Assembly: GCA_018712555.1 (NCBI GenBank) | Contig: DVGT01000044.1 | Coordinates: forward strand, 10,656 to 74,655 | Length of the DNA stretch: 64,000 nt | Direction: 5' to 3' | Origin: Faecimorpha stercoravium | GTDB lineage: Bacteria; Bacillota; Clostridia; Lachnospirales; Bianqueaceae | The notes under the pieces: generated by a model | The model's database searches: none | What the model was told of the DNA's origin: nothing | Seen by the model: the letters and a program-made list of their open reading frames with translations, nothing else | In this document: piece after piece, positions 33,027 through 41,047 of the stretch | Layout of the letters: each line of letters opens with the position of its first letter | Numbering within the stretch: the first letter of the stretch is position 1 | Made by a program: the position numbers and the translations under genes

Positions 33027-34427
33027 ATGCATTGCCATCAATATGTGGGAGTGCAGTTCTTGGGATACTCTTTGCAGGTGATTCCAGTGGTGCTGCTGAT
33101 CTATGCGCCATTTTCAGACCGAGAGCTGAAGATACGTAAAAGCCACCTGGTAGCTGGTCTGTGTATCATATTATGCGTTGCCAGCGGTGGCGCGGCCCTT
33201 TTGCTGGACTACATCCATGATACGCCGGGATTCGAGTTATGGGGGCATTGGTGGGCGAATATCCTGTTTCTTCTAATCGGGGCATGCGGTACAATCTTGT
33301 ACTTGCTGAGCCTGCGAGAGGGAGTACCGTGTCGGCTGCTGTGCTATATGATGGCGTTGCAGTATGGGATTTCTTCGTACGCGGCGGCAGATATTTTTTC
33401 TAAATGGGTGCAATGGGATGCACCGACCTGTATTCCATACGATACAGAAACGGTAGTGGTGTACCTGGTCATGTTTGTGACGGTCTTCCCTGTGCTGTAT
33501 CGCTTCCTTCATAAAAAACTCCCGGCGAATATGAGGATGGAGAATAGCCGGAGTCTGCGGCTGATTACGGGATCATCGTGTATACTGTTTGTTCTTTTCT
33601 GTATTGGCATGCTGGCAGAGATGGGAATCTCACAGTGGGTAGACGGATGGATAGCCGATTTATGGCTGAGTATCTGGATGTTTTGCACATTGGCGATGGA
33701 TCTTTTGGCATATTACATATATTTCCGGTGTCTGCGGTTTGAGCAGGAGAAGGAACTGGTCTATACGCAGATGGCGGCCCTGGAACTGCAGTTCCAGTCA
33801 GTGCAGGATAAGATCGAGAAGGAAAAACGGTTTTATCATGATATGCGTCACCATTTTCGCACACTGATCAGTCTGACAGAGGAAAAACAGTACGATCAGG
33901 TGATCCAATATCTGAGAATCTATCTGGAGGAGTGGGGGAAAAGCAAGGAAGAGATTTTATGCAGGAATCCGTTGGTGAATGGCATACTCGGCTACTATAC
34001 GGCCCAGGCGGAGGAAAGTGGTATTCATGTGTATGTCAATGCGGATATTAAGAAGTTTTATCCCTTTGCACCCACGGATATGACAGTATTATTGGGAAAT
34101 GCCATGGAGAATGCGCTGGAAGCCAGCAGGCAGTATGAGGGAGCCGATCCTTATATTCGAGTGCTGATGCGGCAGCGGAAAAACATTCTGTTGATCCAGG
34201 TGGATAATTGCTGTAAGGCGGAGCCACTGCGGAGACATCCGCATTCCCAGGATATCCTCTCCTCCAAGAGAGGGCGTATTTCGGGATATGGGATTCGCAG
34301 CATGCGCACGATTGTACAGCGTTACCAGGGAGATCTGGAATGCCGAAAGGAAGGAGAGCGATTCATTTTGCGAATTGTACTCAATATTCCAGAAGAGAAT
34401 ACGGTGAAGGAGGGAGAGACTTCATGA
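33027..34427 (+). CDS. GHKL-type sensor histidine kinase (AgrC-like)
   Basis: 466-residue sensor with about six N-terminal transmembrane helices in residues 1-230, a coiled-coil (FEQEKELVYTQMAALELQFQSVQDKIEKEKR), the phosphoacceptor His in FYHDMRHHFRTL, and an ATP domain with the N-box LLGNAMENALEAS and G-box GRISGYGIRSM. This is the HPK10 layout used for peptide sensing. ATG 33027 begins right after the regulator stop; an earlier ATG at 33000 would overlap it. Its TGA overlaps the PqqD gene start, tying regulation and biosynthesis into one transcript. Confidence 0.9.
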   Translation: MHCHQYVGVQFLGYSLQVIPVVLLIYAPFSDRELKIRKSHLVAGLCIILCVASGGAALLLDYIHDTPGFELWGHWWANILFLLIGACGTILYLLSLREGVPCRLLCYMMALQYGISSYAAADIFSKWVQWDAPTCIPYDTETVVVYLVMFVTVFPVLYRFLHKKLPANMRMENSRSLRLITGSSCILFVLFCIGMLAEMGISQWVDGWIADLWLSIWMFCTLAMDLLAYYIYFRCLRFEQEKELVYTQMAALELQFQSVQDKIEKEKRFYHDMRHHFRTLISLTEEKQYDQVIQYLRIYLEEWGKSKEEILCRNPLVNGILGYYTAQAEESGIHVYVNADIKKFYPFAPTDMTVLLGNAMENALEASRQYEGADPYIRVLMRQRKNILLIQVDNCCKAEPLRRHPHSQDILSSKRGRISGYGIRSMRTIVQRYQGDLECRKEGERFILRIVLNIPEENTVKEGETS

Positions 34428-34768
34428 AGCTGAAGGATGGTTTAATCCTGCGGGAGGTGGCTGGACAGTATGTCATTGTGCCCACGGGAAAACGGGTGCA
34501 GGAAGTGACAAACATCGTATACATATCCTCCTCAGCGGCCTATCTGTGGGATTACATGAAGGATCACGAGTTTACCCGGGAGGACTTGGTGGCTCGGATC
34601 ATGGAACACTATGAGGGCGTCACCGAGGAACAGGCCGGAGCGGATATCGACCAGTATCTGAAGATACTGGGGGATAATCAGATTCTGGATGACGGGGTGG
34701 TGCGCGGACGTATCTTCGTGAGGATTCCCAGGGACATGGTGGAGAAATCCAAGAAGGATAAGACATGA
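34424..34768 (+). CDS. PqqD-like peptide chaperone (RiPP recognition element)
   Basis: 114-residue protein with the PqqD fold pattern: KLKDGLILREVAGQYVIVPTGK (three beta-strands), TNIVYISSSAAYLWDYMKDHEFTREDLVARIMEHYEGVTEEQAGADIDQYLKILGDNQIL. Such proteins bind the leader of a precursor peptide and present it to a radical SAM enzyme, the next gene here. Both ends overlap neighbours by 4 bases (ATGA), a strong sign of a dedicated complex. Confidence 0.88.
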   Translation: MKLKDGLILREVAGQYVIVPTGKRVQEVTNIVYISSSAAYLWDYMKDHEFTREDLVARIMEHYEGVTEEQAGADIDQYLKILGDNQILDDGVVRGRIFVRIPRDMVEKSKKDKT

Positions 34769-35856
34769 ATCAGGATTTCGAACCGGCTTGCCGCCGTATG
34801 GAGTGGCTGGATCCTTTCTATCAATCGGTATGGGAGAAGGCATTTCAGGATGCGATCCCCATATCCGGCACCTTTGAGCTGACTCCCAGATGTAATCTGA
34901 ACTGCCGCATGTGTTATGTGCATCTGCCGGCAGAGGAGATCCCCTGTCATGGGCGGGAGCTTACGGCCGCGGAGTGGCTTCGCATCGCGGAGGAAGCCAG
35001 AGAGGCGGGAACGACCTGGCTTTGCATCACCGGAGGAGAACCGTTGATGCATCCTGAATTTCCAGAGATCTGGCGAGGTCTATGTGAGATGGGCTTCTTT
35101 ATCACCCTGCAGACCAATGCCACGATGGTGGAAGGAAAGATGGCGGAACTCCTGGAGCAATACCCGCCGCGGAGCGCCAAGATCACGCTGTATGGATCGA
35201 ACGATGAGGTCTATGAAGCGGTGTGCCGAGTCAAACAGGGATTCACCAGAGCCCATGCGGGGATACGAAGACTGATGGAGATGCGGATTCCGATACAGCT
35301 TGTCAGCACCATCATTCGCCAGAATGAGGCAGATGCGCAGCGAATGGCTTTATTCGCGTATTATTACCATTTGCCCTGGGCGGCGACAGGCAGCATCAAG
35401 TCTTCGCTTCGCGGAGCACATAGCGAGGCAGAGGAAGTTCGGGTTACGGAGAAGCTGGAAGAGGCAGAAAAGGAACAGATCCGTCGCCGCCTCAAGGAGT
35501 ATCCGGTAGACATCACTCGCAAGCCTTGTACATATTGTAAAGATTATCGGTTAGGATACTGGATCCTATGGGATGGCAGCATGCGGTTCTGCAGTTTCAT
35601 GAATGAGCCGGATATTTCCATACGAGACAGATCCTTCCGTGAGGCCTGGCAGGCACTTGTTCAGTATGAAGAGGAACTGGACTGGCCGCCGGAATGCAAA
35701 AGCTGTCCGGTATCGAAAGCCTGCTTTAAATGCGCTGCGACACTGGCTACGGAGTGTGGCAGCGTGCATCGGGTGAATGATGCATTTTGTAACCGAGTGA
35801 AACAATATTATGATGAAGAGAAAGGAAAGTGGAAGTTATGGGACAGATCTATGTAG
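34765..35856 (+). CDS. Radical SAM/SPASM peptide-modifying enzyme
   Basis: 363 residues. Radical SAM cluster motif CNLNCRMC (C43, C47, C50), the GGEPL motif in CITGGEPLMHPEF, then a C-terminal Cys-rich SPASM-like domain: CTYCKDYRLGYWILWDGSMRFCSF and CKSCPVSKACFKCAATLATECG...FC, enough for auxiliary Fe-S clusters. Similar enzymes of the PqqE/SPASM group install carbon-carbon or thioether links in ribosomal peptides. Operon context (PqqD upstream, small protein directly overlapping its 3' end) makes peptide maturation the best reading. The chemistry cannot be read from sequence. Confidence 0.92.
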   Translation: MNQDFEPACRRMEWLDPFYQSVWEKAFQDAIPISGTFELTPRCNLNCRMCYVHLPAEEIPCHGRELTAAEWLRIAEEAREAGTTWLCITGGEPLMHPEFPEIWRGLCEMGFFITLQTNATMVEGKMAELLEQYPPRSAKITLYGSNDEVYEAVCRVKQGFTRAHAGIRRLMEMRIPIQLVSTIIRQNEADAQRMALFAYYYHLPWAATGSIKSSLRGAHSEAEEVRVTEKLEEAEKEQIRRRLKEYPVDITRKPCTYCKDYRLGYWILWDGSMRFCSFMNEPDISIRDRSFREAWQALVQYEEELDWPPECKSCPVSKACFKCAATLATECGSVHRVNDAFCNRVKQYYDEEKGKWKLWDRSM

Positions 35857-36239
35857 CGCCAGTAGCGAGAGTAACGGATAATGATACAGGAATAGGAGGC
35901 TCTGGCGGTAGCACTGCAGGAGGAGGGTATTGGATCCTTTGGACGACCGAAGGTTATACTGGAAATGGATGGTACTGGGATTCAGCGAAGTATCCCAATA
36001 ATTATTTAATGCAAGGGTGGGCGGATGCTGTTGTGGCAGGCGCGGGGTTTGTAGACAACTGTAATGGCGAGAATGGAATTGCACATAAGGCTACATACGA
36101 GAGCTTTAAATATCATGTTGACAATGGACATGTTGACAATTTGGATACTGTACTTGGAGGATGGTCGAATCAATCAAAAAATGAATTTATAAATCATGAT
36201 ACAAACTTATATGATTCAGCTTGTATTACTTGGAGGTAG
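35838..36239 (+). CDS. Candidate RiPP precursor, Gly/Trp/Tyr-rich, 133 aa
   Basis: I do not recognise this protein. From ATG 35838 it is 133 residues and overlaps the radical SAM gene by 19 bases. It has a short N-terminal part (MGQIYVAPVARVTDNDTGIG), a Gly/Ser linker (GGSGGSTAGGG), an aromatic block (YWILWTTEGYTGNGWYWDS), an imperfect repeat HVDNGHVDN, and C-terminal ...YDSACITWR. Two cysteines only. No signal peptide or membrane helix. A GG site before YWILW could mark leader cleavage. Its base composition becomes AT-rich along its length. It could instead be an unrelated small secreted protein. Confidence 0.7.
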   Translation: MGQIYVAPVARVTDNDTGIGGSGGSTAGGGYWILWTTEGYTGNGWYWDSAKYPNNYLMQGWADAVVAGAGFVDNCNGENGIAHKATYESFKYHVDNGHVDNLDTVLGGWSNQSKNEFINHDTNLYDSACITWR

Positions 36240-36253
36240 AATTGATGTAAGTG

Positions 36254-37048
36254 ATGTATAAAATTTGTAATATAAATATTATATGCAGAAAGATTTTGCG
36301 TTTGACACCTAGCTTGTTATTTAAGAAGTTTTATGCAAAAAAAAGCTGCGATATAGATTTATATGTTGATATACAAGAAAGTGAAAGGGAAAGATATCAT
36401 CTTGAGTCTATCCCTCTTTCTGGCCAAGAAACACAATGCTTTCGTTATAACTCCGAAGTCATGTTTACGGATAAAGATTGGAAACATGTGTGGATTCTTC
36501 CGCCAATTCATCAGGAAGATGCATCTACTTTCCTCATCCAGGCCTTCTATACCCACGCTGTTAAGCGTCATATGATCCAGGTTCATAGTTCTCTGATCGA
36601 CTACCAGGGGCGCGGGATCATGTTCCTGGGGCCCTCCGGCATCGGAAAGACGACGCAGGCAGAGCGCTGGAACGAGTATCGGGGTGCTGTGATTATCAAT
36701 GGAGATATGGTCTTTGTCCAGGAAACAGAAGACCAGTTCCTGGGTTGGGGTACGCCCTGGCATGGATCCTCGCCATACTGTGAGAATGCCAGTGTTCCGC
36801 TGGAAGCGCTGGTGATTTTGAAGCAGTCCCAGGAAAACCGCATTCGCCGTCTGGAAGGTTTCGAGATGGTGGCGGAAGTGTCCAACAGCGTGTTCTATCC
36901 CACATGGTTGGAGAACGGCATGGATCTGTGCCTGGAGACGCTGGATCATCTGCTCACGCATGTTCCGGTGTATCTGTTGGAAAATCGGGCTGACGAAGAA
37001 GCGGTCACGCTTCTGGAACAAACATTAGATCAAAATAAAAAGGAATGA
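36254..37048 (+). CDS. HprK-like P-loop protein of the peptide cluster
   Basis: 264 residues. The central part has the HPr-kinase/PEPCK-type P-loop IMFLGPSGIGKTTQAERW (motif near residues 126-134) and a following INGDMVFV block. HprK-like proteins recur in peptide-modification cassettes (lasso and radical SAM loci), where they may phosphorylate the peptide or a partner. ATG 36254 (or GTG 36251) lacks a good ribosome site: the nearest GGAGG is 17 bases away inside the precursor's last codons. The first ~75 codons are AT-rich while the rest matches the cluster. It overlaps the ABC gene by 4 bases. Confidence 0.75.
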   Translation: MYKICNINIICRKILRLTPSLLFKKFYAKKSCDIDLYVDIQESERERYHLESIPLSGQETQCFRYNSEVMFTDKDWKHVWILPPIHQEDASTFLIQAFYTHAVKRHMIQVHSSLIDYQGRGIMFLGPSGIGKTTQAERWNEYRGAVIINGDMVFVQETEDQFLGWGTPWHGSSPYCENASVPLEALVILKQSQENRIRRLEGFEMVAEVSNSVFYPTWLENGMDLCLETLDHLLTHVPVYLLENRADEEAVTLLEQTLDQNKKE

Positions 37049-38892
37049 AGTTCTTGCTGGCATACATACGCAAGGTAGTTGAGAAAATCAAGGCAGGCAA
37101 GCTGAAAGAACTGACAAAACAGTGGCGCTGGATTTTGATATATGTCCGGCGCTATCTGCTTTTAGTGGGGGTATATACACTTTTAAGTGTATCGGGGTCT
37201 TTGCTGGGGCTGGGAACATCCCTGGTGAGCAGGAGTCTTGTGGACGCGGTGACAGGATACAATTCACAAGATATCATCGGCGTGGCTGCCCTCTATGTAG
37301 GAGTGGGGATCGCGCAGATCTTCATCGGGGTCATTCGCAGCCGGCTGTCCCTACGGGTCAGCCTTAAGATCACGAATGAGATTCGAAGCGATATCTATCA
37401 GCAGATTCTGCAGACAGACTGGGAGTCCCTGGCCTCCTTCCGCACGGGAGATCTGCTGTATCGCATCAATGGAGACGCCGGGATGATTGCCAATCATGTA
37501 TTGACGTTTCTTCCCAATCTGGTGTCTACGCTAATCAGCTTCGGCACGGCCCTTGTCATCATGATACAAAACGATATCATCATGGCCATGATCTCATTGG
37601 GCGGGGCCCCCATTACGCTGATCACCTCGCGCTACTCCATGATGAAGATGCGGGAGTATCAGAAGAAAAATCAGGAGTTTTCCAGTACCAAGATGTCCTT
37701 CGATCAGGAAACTTTCCAGAACCTGCAGATGGTGAAAGCCTTCGGATTGGTGGATACGTTCATTGATCGTTTTCATGGGATGCAGGAACGCGCGATCAGG
37801 ATTTCCATGGATCAGAACAAGTATCAGTCCATTGGCAGCATTTTGACCTCGCTGACCGGTTCCCTGATTGGATACGCCTGTTATGGATTCGCGATTTTCC
37901 GTCTGTGGCAGGGAGAGATCAGCTATGGAACGATGACCATGTTTGTGTCCATGGCGGGATCGCTTCGCGGATCCTTTTCCTCCGTGGTCAATATGATGCC
38001 CATGCTGCTGCGGGCCGGCGTGAGTGCGGGGCGGATCATGGAGATCACAGGACTGCCCAGAGAACAGATGCAAGAAGACCCCCGCGTGCAGCAGATGAAG
38101 AAGGAAAGCAAGCGTACAGGGATCCGGGTACATATGCAGGATGTGATGTTCTGGTATGAGGAAGAGCAGCACATCTATGAGAATGTGAATTTCCATGCGG
38201 AACCGGGAGAGATCATCGGATTGGTAGGACCTTCCGGGCAGGGAAAGACAACGCTGCTGCGGCTGTTATTGGGGCTATACCATCCGAAGGGAGGGAGCAT
38301 CACGGTGGGCGTGCCGGGAGGCGATTCGCAGGATGTATCCTCTGCCACACGATGCCTTTTCAGCTATATTCCCCAGGGAAACATTCTGTTTTCCGGCACC
38401 ATCGAAGAGAATCTGCGCCTGCTCAAACCGGAGGCTACCGAAGAAGACATGATCCGAGTCCTCAAAGCGGCCTGCGCCTGGGAATTTGTCAATGATCTGG
38501 AAGAAGGAATACAGACAGAGGTGCAGGAAGGAGGCCGTCGTTTTTCGGAGGGGCAGAAACAGCGGCTGTGTATCGCGCGGGCCCTGTTGGCAGACGCTCC
38601 CATTGTGCTTTTAGATGAAGCCACCAGCGCGCTGGACATGGCGACGGAGCAGCGGGTGCTGCACAACATCATCCGATCGGAACCGCATCGTACTCTGATT
38701 GTCACGGCACATCGGCCCAGTGTGTTTTCCATGTGCAGCCGGATGTACCGGGTACAGAAGGGGACGGTACGAGAGATCTTCGGATGGGAGGCCGAAGAAG
38801 AGGCGCCGGAAGAAGAGGCCTGGGAGCCAGAAGCGGATTTGCCGGAGCCGGACATGAAAATAGCCGCCACCTGGGGTGACGGCCCATTATAA
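37045..38892 (+). CDS. ABC transporter, fused permease and ATPase (peptide export)
   Basis: 615-residue type I exporter half. Six transmembrane helices in residues ~25-310, then the ATPase: Walker A GLVGPSGQGKTTLLRLLLG near 395, signature variant FSEGQKQRLCIARALL, Walker B IVLLDEATSALD, H-loop VTAHRP. No N-terminal C39 peptidase is present, so leader removal must be done by something else. An acidic tail (EEEAPEEEAWEPEADLPEPD) ends the protein. Its stop overlaps the convergent nucleotidyltransferase gene by 6 bases. Confidence 0.92.
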   Translation: MKFLLAYIRKVVEKIKAGKLKELTKQWRWILIYVRRYLLLVGVYTLLSVSGSLLGLGTSLVSRSLVDAVTGYNSQDIIGVAALYVGVGIAQIFIGVIRSRLSLRVSLKITNEIRSDIYQQILQTDWESLASFRTGDLLYRINGDAGMIANHVLTFLPNLVSTLISFGTALVIMIQNDIIMAMISLGGAPITLITSRYSMMKMREYQKKNQEFSSTKMSFDQETFQNLQMVKAFGLVDTFIDRFHGMQERAIRISMDQNKYQSIGSILTSLTGSLIGYACYGFAIFRLWQGEISYGTMTMFVSMAGSLRGSFSSVVNMMPMLLRAGVSAGRIMEITGLPREQMQEDPRVQQMKKESKRTGIRVHMQDVMFWYEEEQHIYENVNFHAEPGEIIGLVGPSGQGKTTLLRLLLGLYHPKGGSITVGVPGGDSQDVSSATRCLFSYIPQGNILFSGTIEENLRLLKPEATEEDMIRVLKAACAWEFVNDLEEGIQTEVQEGGRRFSEGQKQRLCIARALLADAPIVLLDEATSALDMATEQRVLHNIIRSEPHRTLIVTAHRPSVFSMCSRMYRVQKGTVREIFGWEAEEEAPEEEAWEPEADLPEPDMKIAATWGDGPL

Positions 38893-40131
38893 ATGGGAGG
38901 ACGGATCCAGCAGATCCAGCTGTTCGAGAAGGGCAAACCGTGTCTTCCCGCGTTCGAAGGTCTGAGAGGTGAGCCCATGGTTTTCGGGCAGCGTCTTCGT
39001 AAAGAACTTAAAGAAGCGCAGGATCCAGGCGACGGGCAGCAGCCAGGGTTTTTCGATCAGCCAGGGATAGGAGTAGGAGGCATGAGAAACCGGAGGAAAG
39101 AGCATGGTCAGGATCGAGGGGATTCCCGTCTTTTTCTGCTGAATACGGGCGCGGATGTAGGTGGAACTCAGCATCATGGCTTTCGACCCGTTTCCGTAGG
39201 CGCCGCTCTCGATGAGATCTGTGAGCAATGGATCCAGATCCCCGGAAAAACCGGCAGCCGGCAGTGCGGAGAACCCCAGACGCTCACGCCCCAGGGTAAA
39301 GAGCGCGTCATGGAAGGTATGTGCGCCAAAGGTATTCAGCAGGGGTTCGATGAAAGAGAAATCGATCTCATCTTGGTAGTGTTCATAATAGAGCAGCAGA
39401 TCCAGAACCTGACGGATGCCGACGCCGCCGGAGATAAAGTGCTTATAGAGATGAAAGAAGATAAAGAGATAGTGCCAGGTCGCATCCAGCGTGTAGATCG
39501 TATGCCCTTCGATTTCGACAGAAGTCACATGCTGGAAAGCCTCCGCAAAGAGCTGGTTCAGCTGGACCCGGGTAGAATTATTGCTGCCAAAGGGATTCAG
39601 ATGCATCTCCAACATCAGCACATCGCTCTCATAGGTCAGTTCCTGCGCGGTATCGATCACCTTGTCCAGATGATCCAGAAGAACCTGATCTTCAGCCATA
39701 TAGCCATTGTCCCGCAGGACCTTGTCACAGGCAAGGACGTCTTCCTTGCGGATCCATAGATCCTCATCACAGGAGAGACGAAGGTCTGGCTGGGGATAAA
39801 GGGAGCGGCAGATGAGTCCCTTGAGAATCAAAGGACGAACTCCTGCGGCGAGGAGCTTTTCATAGATGACAAAAAGAGCTTCTGTACGAATAAACTGTGT
39901 GCTGGACTGTCCAAGGGCCGTAGTCATGAATTGGTTGGCAATCTCCTGGGACGCTGTGGAAAACTCGGGCAGTGAATAGGCGGCCTCATAGATCGCGGGC
40001 GTCAGGTTATGGGCCTGGGACAGTCTGTAGATCTCTTCCCAGTCCGGATCCGTGAGGACAGGAGGGGTCTGATGGACAAAAGAGCAGAGCAGGTTGATAA
40101 AGTTATCAGACTGTTTATTCATAAAAAACAC
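38887..40131 (-). CDS. Nucleotidyltransferase-family protein (NTP_transf_5-like)
   Basis: 414-residue soluble protein with the 'uncharacterised nucleotidyltransferase' layout. A helical N-terminal region (WEEIYRLSQAHNLTPAIYEAAYS) is followed by VRPLILKGLICRSLYPQPDLRLSCDEDLWIRKED, where the acidic residues DLRLSCDEDLW correspond to the metal site (usual form R-S-DxDxL). A later E in MLEMHLNPF could complete it. Proteins of this type are frequently found beside PqqD/HprK/ABC peptide cassettes. Here it is convergent and has its own promoter. Activity unproven. Confidence 0.78.
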   Translation of the reverse strand: MFFMNKQSDNFINLLCSFVHQTPPVLTDPDWEEIYRLSQAHNLTPAIYEAAYSLPEFSTASQEIANQFMTTALGQSSTQFIRTEALFVIYEKLLAAGVRPLILKGLICRSLYPQPDLRLSCDEDLWIRKEDVLACDKVLRDNGYMAEDQVLLDHLDKVIDTAQELTYESDVLMLEMHLNPFGSNNSTRVQLNQLFAEAFQHVTSVEIEGHTIYTLDATWHYLFIFFHLYKHFISGGVGIRQVLDLLLYYEHYQDEIDFSFIEPLLNTFGAHTFHDALFTLGRERLGFSALPAAGFSGDLDPLLTDLIESGAYGNGSKAMMLSSTYIRARIQQKKTGIPSILTMLFPPVSHASYSYPWLIEKPWLLPVAWILRFFKFFTKTLPENHGLTSQTFERGKTRFALLEQLDLLDPSSHL

Positions 40132-40160
40132 TCCTTTATATTATATGAAATAATAAATAT

Positions 40161-40189
40161 ATTATACCATAGAAAACGAATTTTGTCTA
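40161..40189 (-). promoter_or_regulatory. Promoter of the nucleotidyltransferase gene
   Basis: On the - strand TAGACA (complement of 40184-40189), a 17-base spacer and TATAAT (complement of 40161-40166). No comparable + strand promoter for the divergent gene at 40215 is evident. Confidence 0.75.
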
Positions 40190-40214
40190 GTCCTTTTGAA
40201 GTGAGGTAGAAAAC

Positions 40215-41036
40215 ATGAAGTACATCCGCATCGCGGCCATCGCGATCTTGATTCTGGCAGCCGGCCTGTATGGGGCAGGCGTCGTCAAAGAAAAGCAGGA
40301 AGAAGATCCCACCCGCCCTACGATTACCAGCGACCGGGAGGTACTGGAAATCTCCGTCAATTATACGGAAGAAGATCTGTTGCAGGGGTTAAGCGCTTAT
40401 GATGAGAAGGACGGAGATCTGACGAGTCAGATCCTGATCGGAGAATTCTCACAGTTTGTACAGAAGGGAGTCTGTAATCTCAGCTATGTGGTATTTGATT
40501 CCTCGAACCAGGCAGCGAACCTGAACCGACAGGTTCGTTTCACAGACTATGAATCGCCCAAGATCACTCTGAGCCAACCTCTGGTCTTTATCGCGGGACG
40601 ATCCAGCACGCCCATTTCCTATATCGGCGCGCAGGATGTGCTGGATGGGGATATATCCGCCCTGGTCAGCCAGGTGGAATCCACCATCAGCTATAATATT
40701 CCCGGAGATTATACATTCAGCGTGGAAGTGACCAATAGCCTGGGAGATGTGGAGGAGTTGACGCTGCCGGTTCATGTGATAGAAGAAGAGAGCCAGGCGC
40801 TGGAGATCCAGCTGAGCGATGCACTGATCTATTTGGATGTGGGCGAGAGCTTCCGGGCAGAAGACTATATAGAAGGGCTCGTGGACGCATCGGGGCGTTC
40901 CCTGAGTACGAATCTGGTTGACATCTCATCGGACGTCAATACAAGACAGGAAGGATGCTACGAAGTTCATTATCAAGCGGAAGACGAGAATGGGAACCGG
41001 GGAGAGACCTGGCTTGTTGTTGTCGTGAGGGAGTAA
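40215..41036 (+). CDS. DUF5011-like Ig-fold envelope protein
   Basis: 273 residues: N-terminal membrane anchor (IRIAAIAILILAAGLYGAGVV), then two or three Ig-like repeats with the DUF5011 pattern (LSAYDEKDGDLTSQILIG ... YVVFDSSNQAANLNRQVRFTDYESPKI; AQDVLDGDISALVSQVE ... YTFSVEVTNSLGDVEELTLPVHV; GCYEVHYQAEDENGNRGETWLVVV). It is extracytoplasmic, probably tethered. It starts a four-gene set with two BY-kinases, and gene four has the same design, suggesting a role in surface polymer assembly. Confidence 0.82.
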   Translation: MKYIRIAAIAILILAAGLYGAGVVKEKQEEDPTRPTITSDREVLEISVNYTEEDLLQGLSAYDEKDGDLTSQILIGEFSQFVQKGVCNLSYVVFDSSNQAANLNRQVRFTDYESPKITLSQPLVFIAGRSSTPISYIGAQDVLDGDISALVSQVESTISYNIPGDYTFSVEVTNSLGDVEELTLPVHVIEEESQALEIQLSDALIYLDVGESFRAEDYIEGLVDASGRSLSTNLVDISSDVNTRQEGCYEVHYQAEDENGNRGETWLVVVVRE

Positions 41037-41047
41037 AGGAGAAGAAG

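Noticed and set aside
38893..39759. 288-codon + strand frame opposite the nucleotidyltransferase-like gene
   Set aside because: The - strand protein has clear motifs and its own promoter; the + frame is its antisense shadow.
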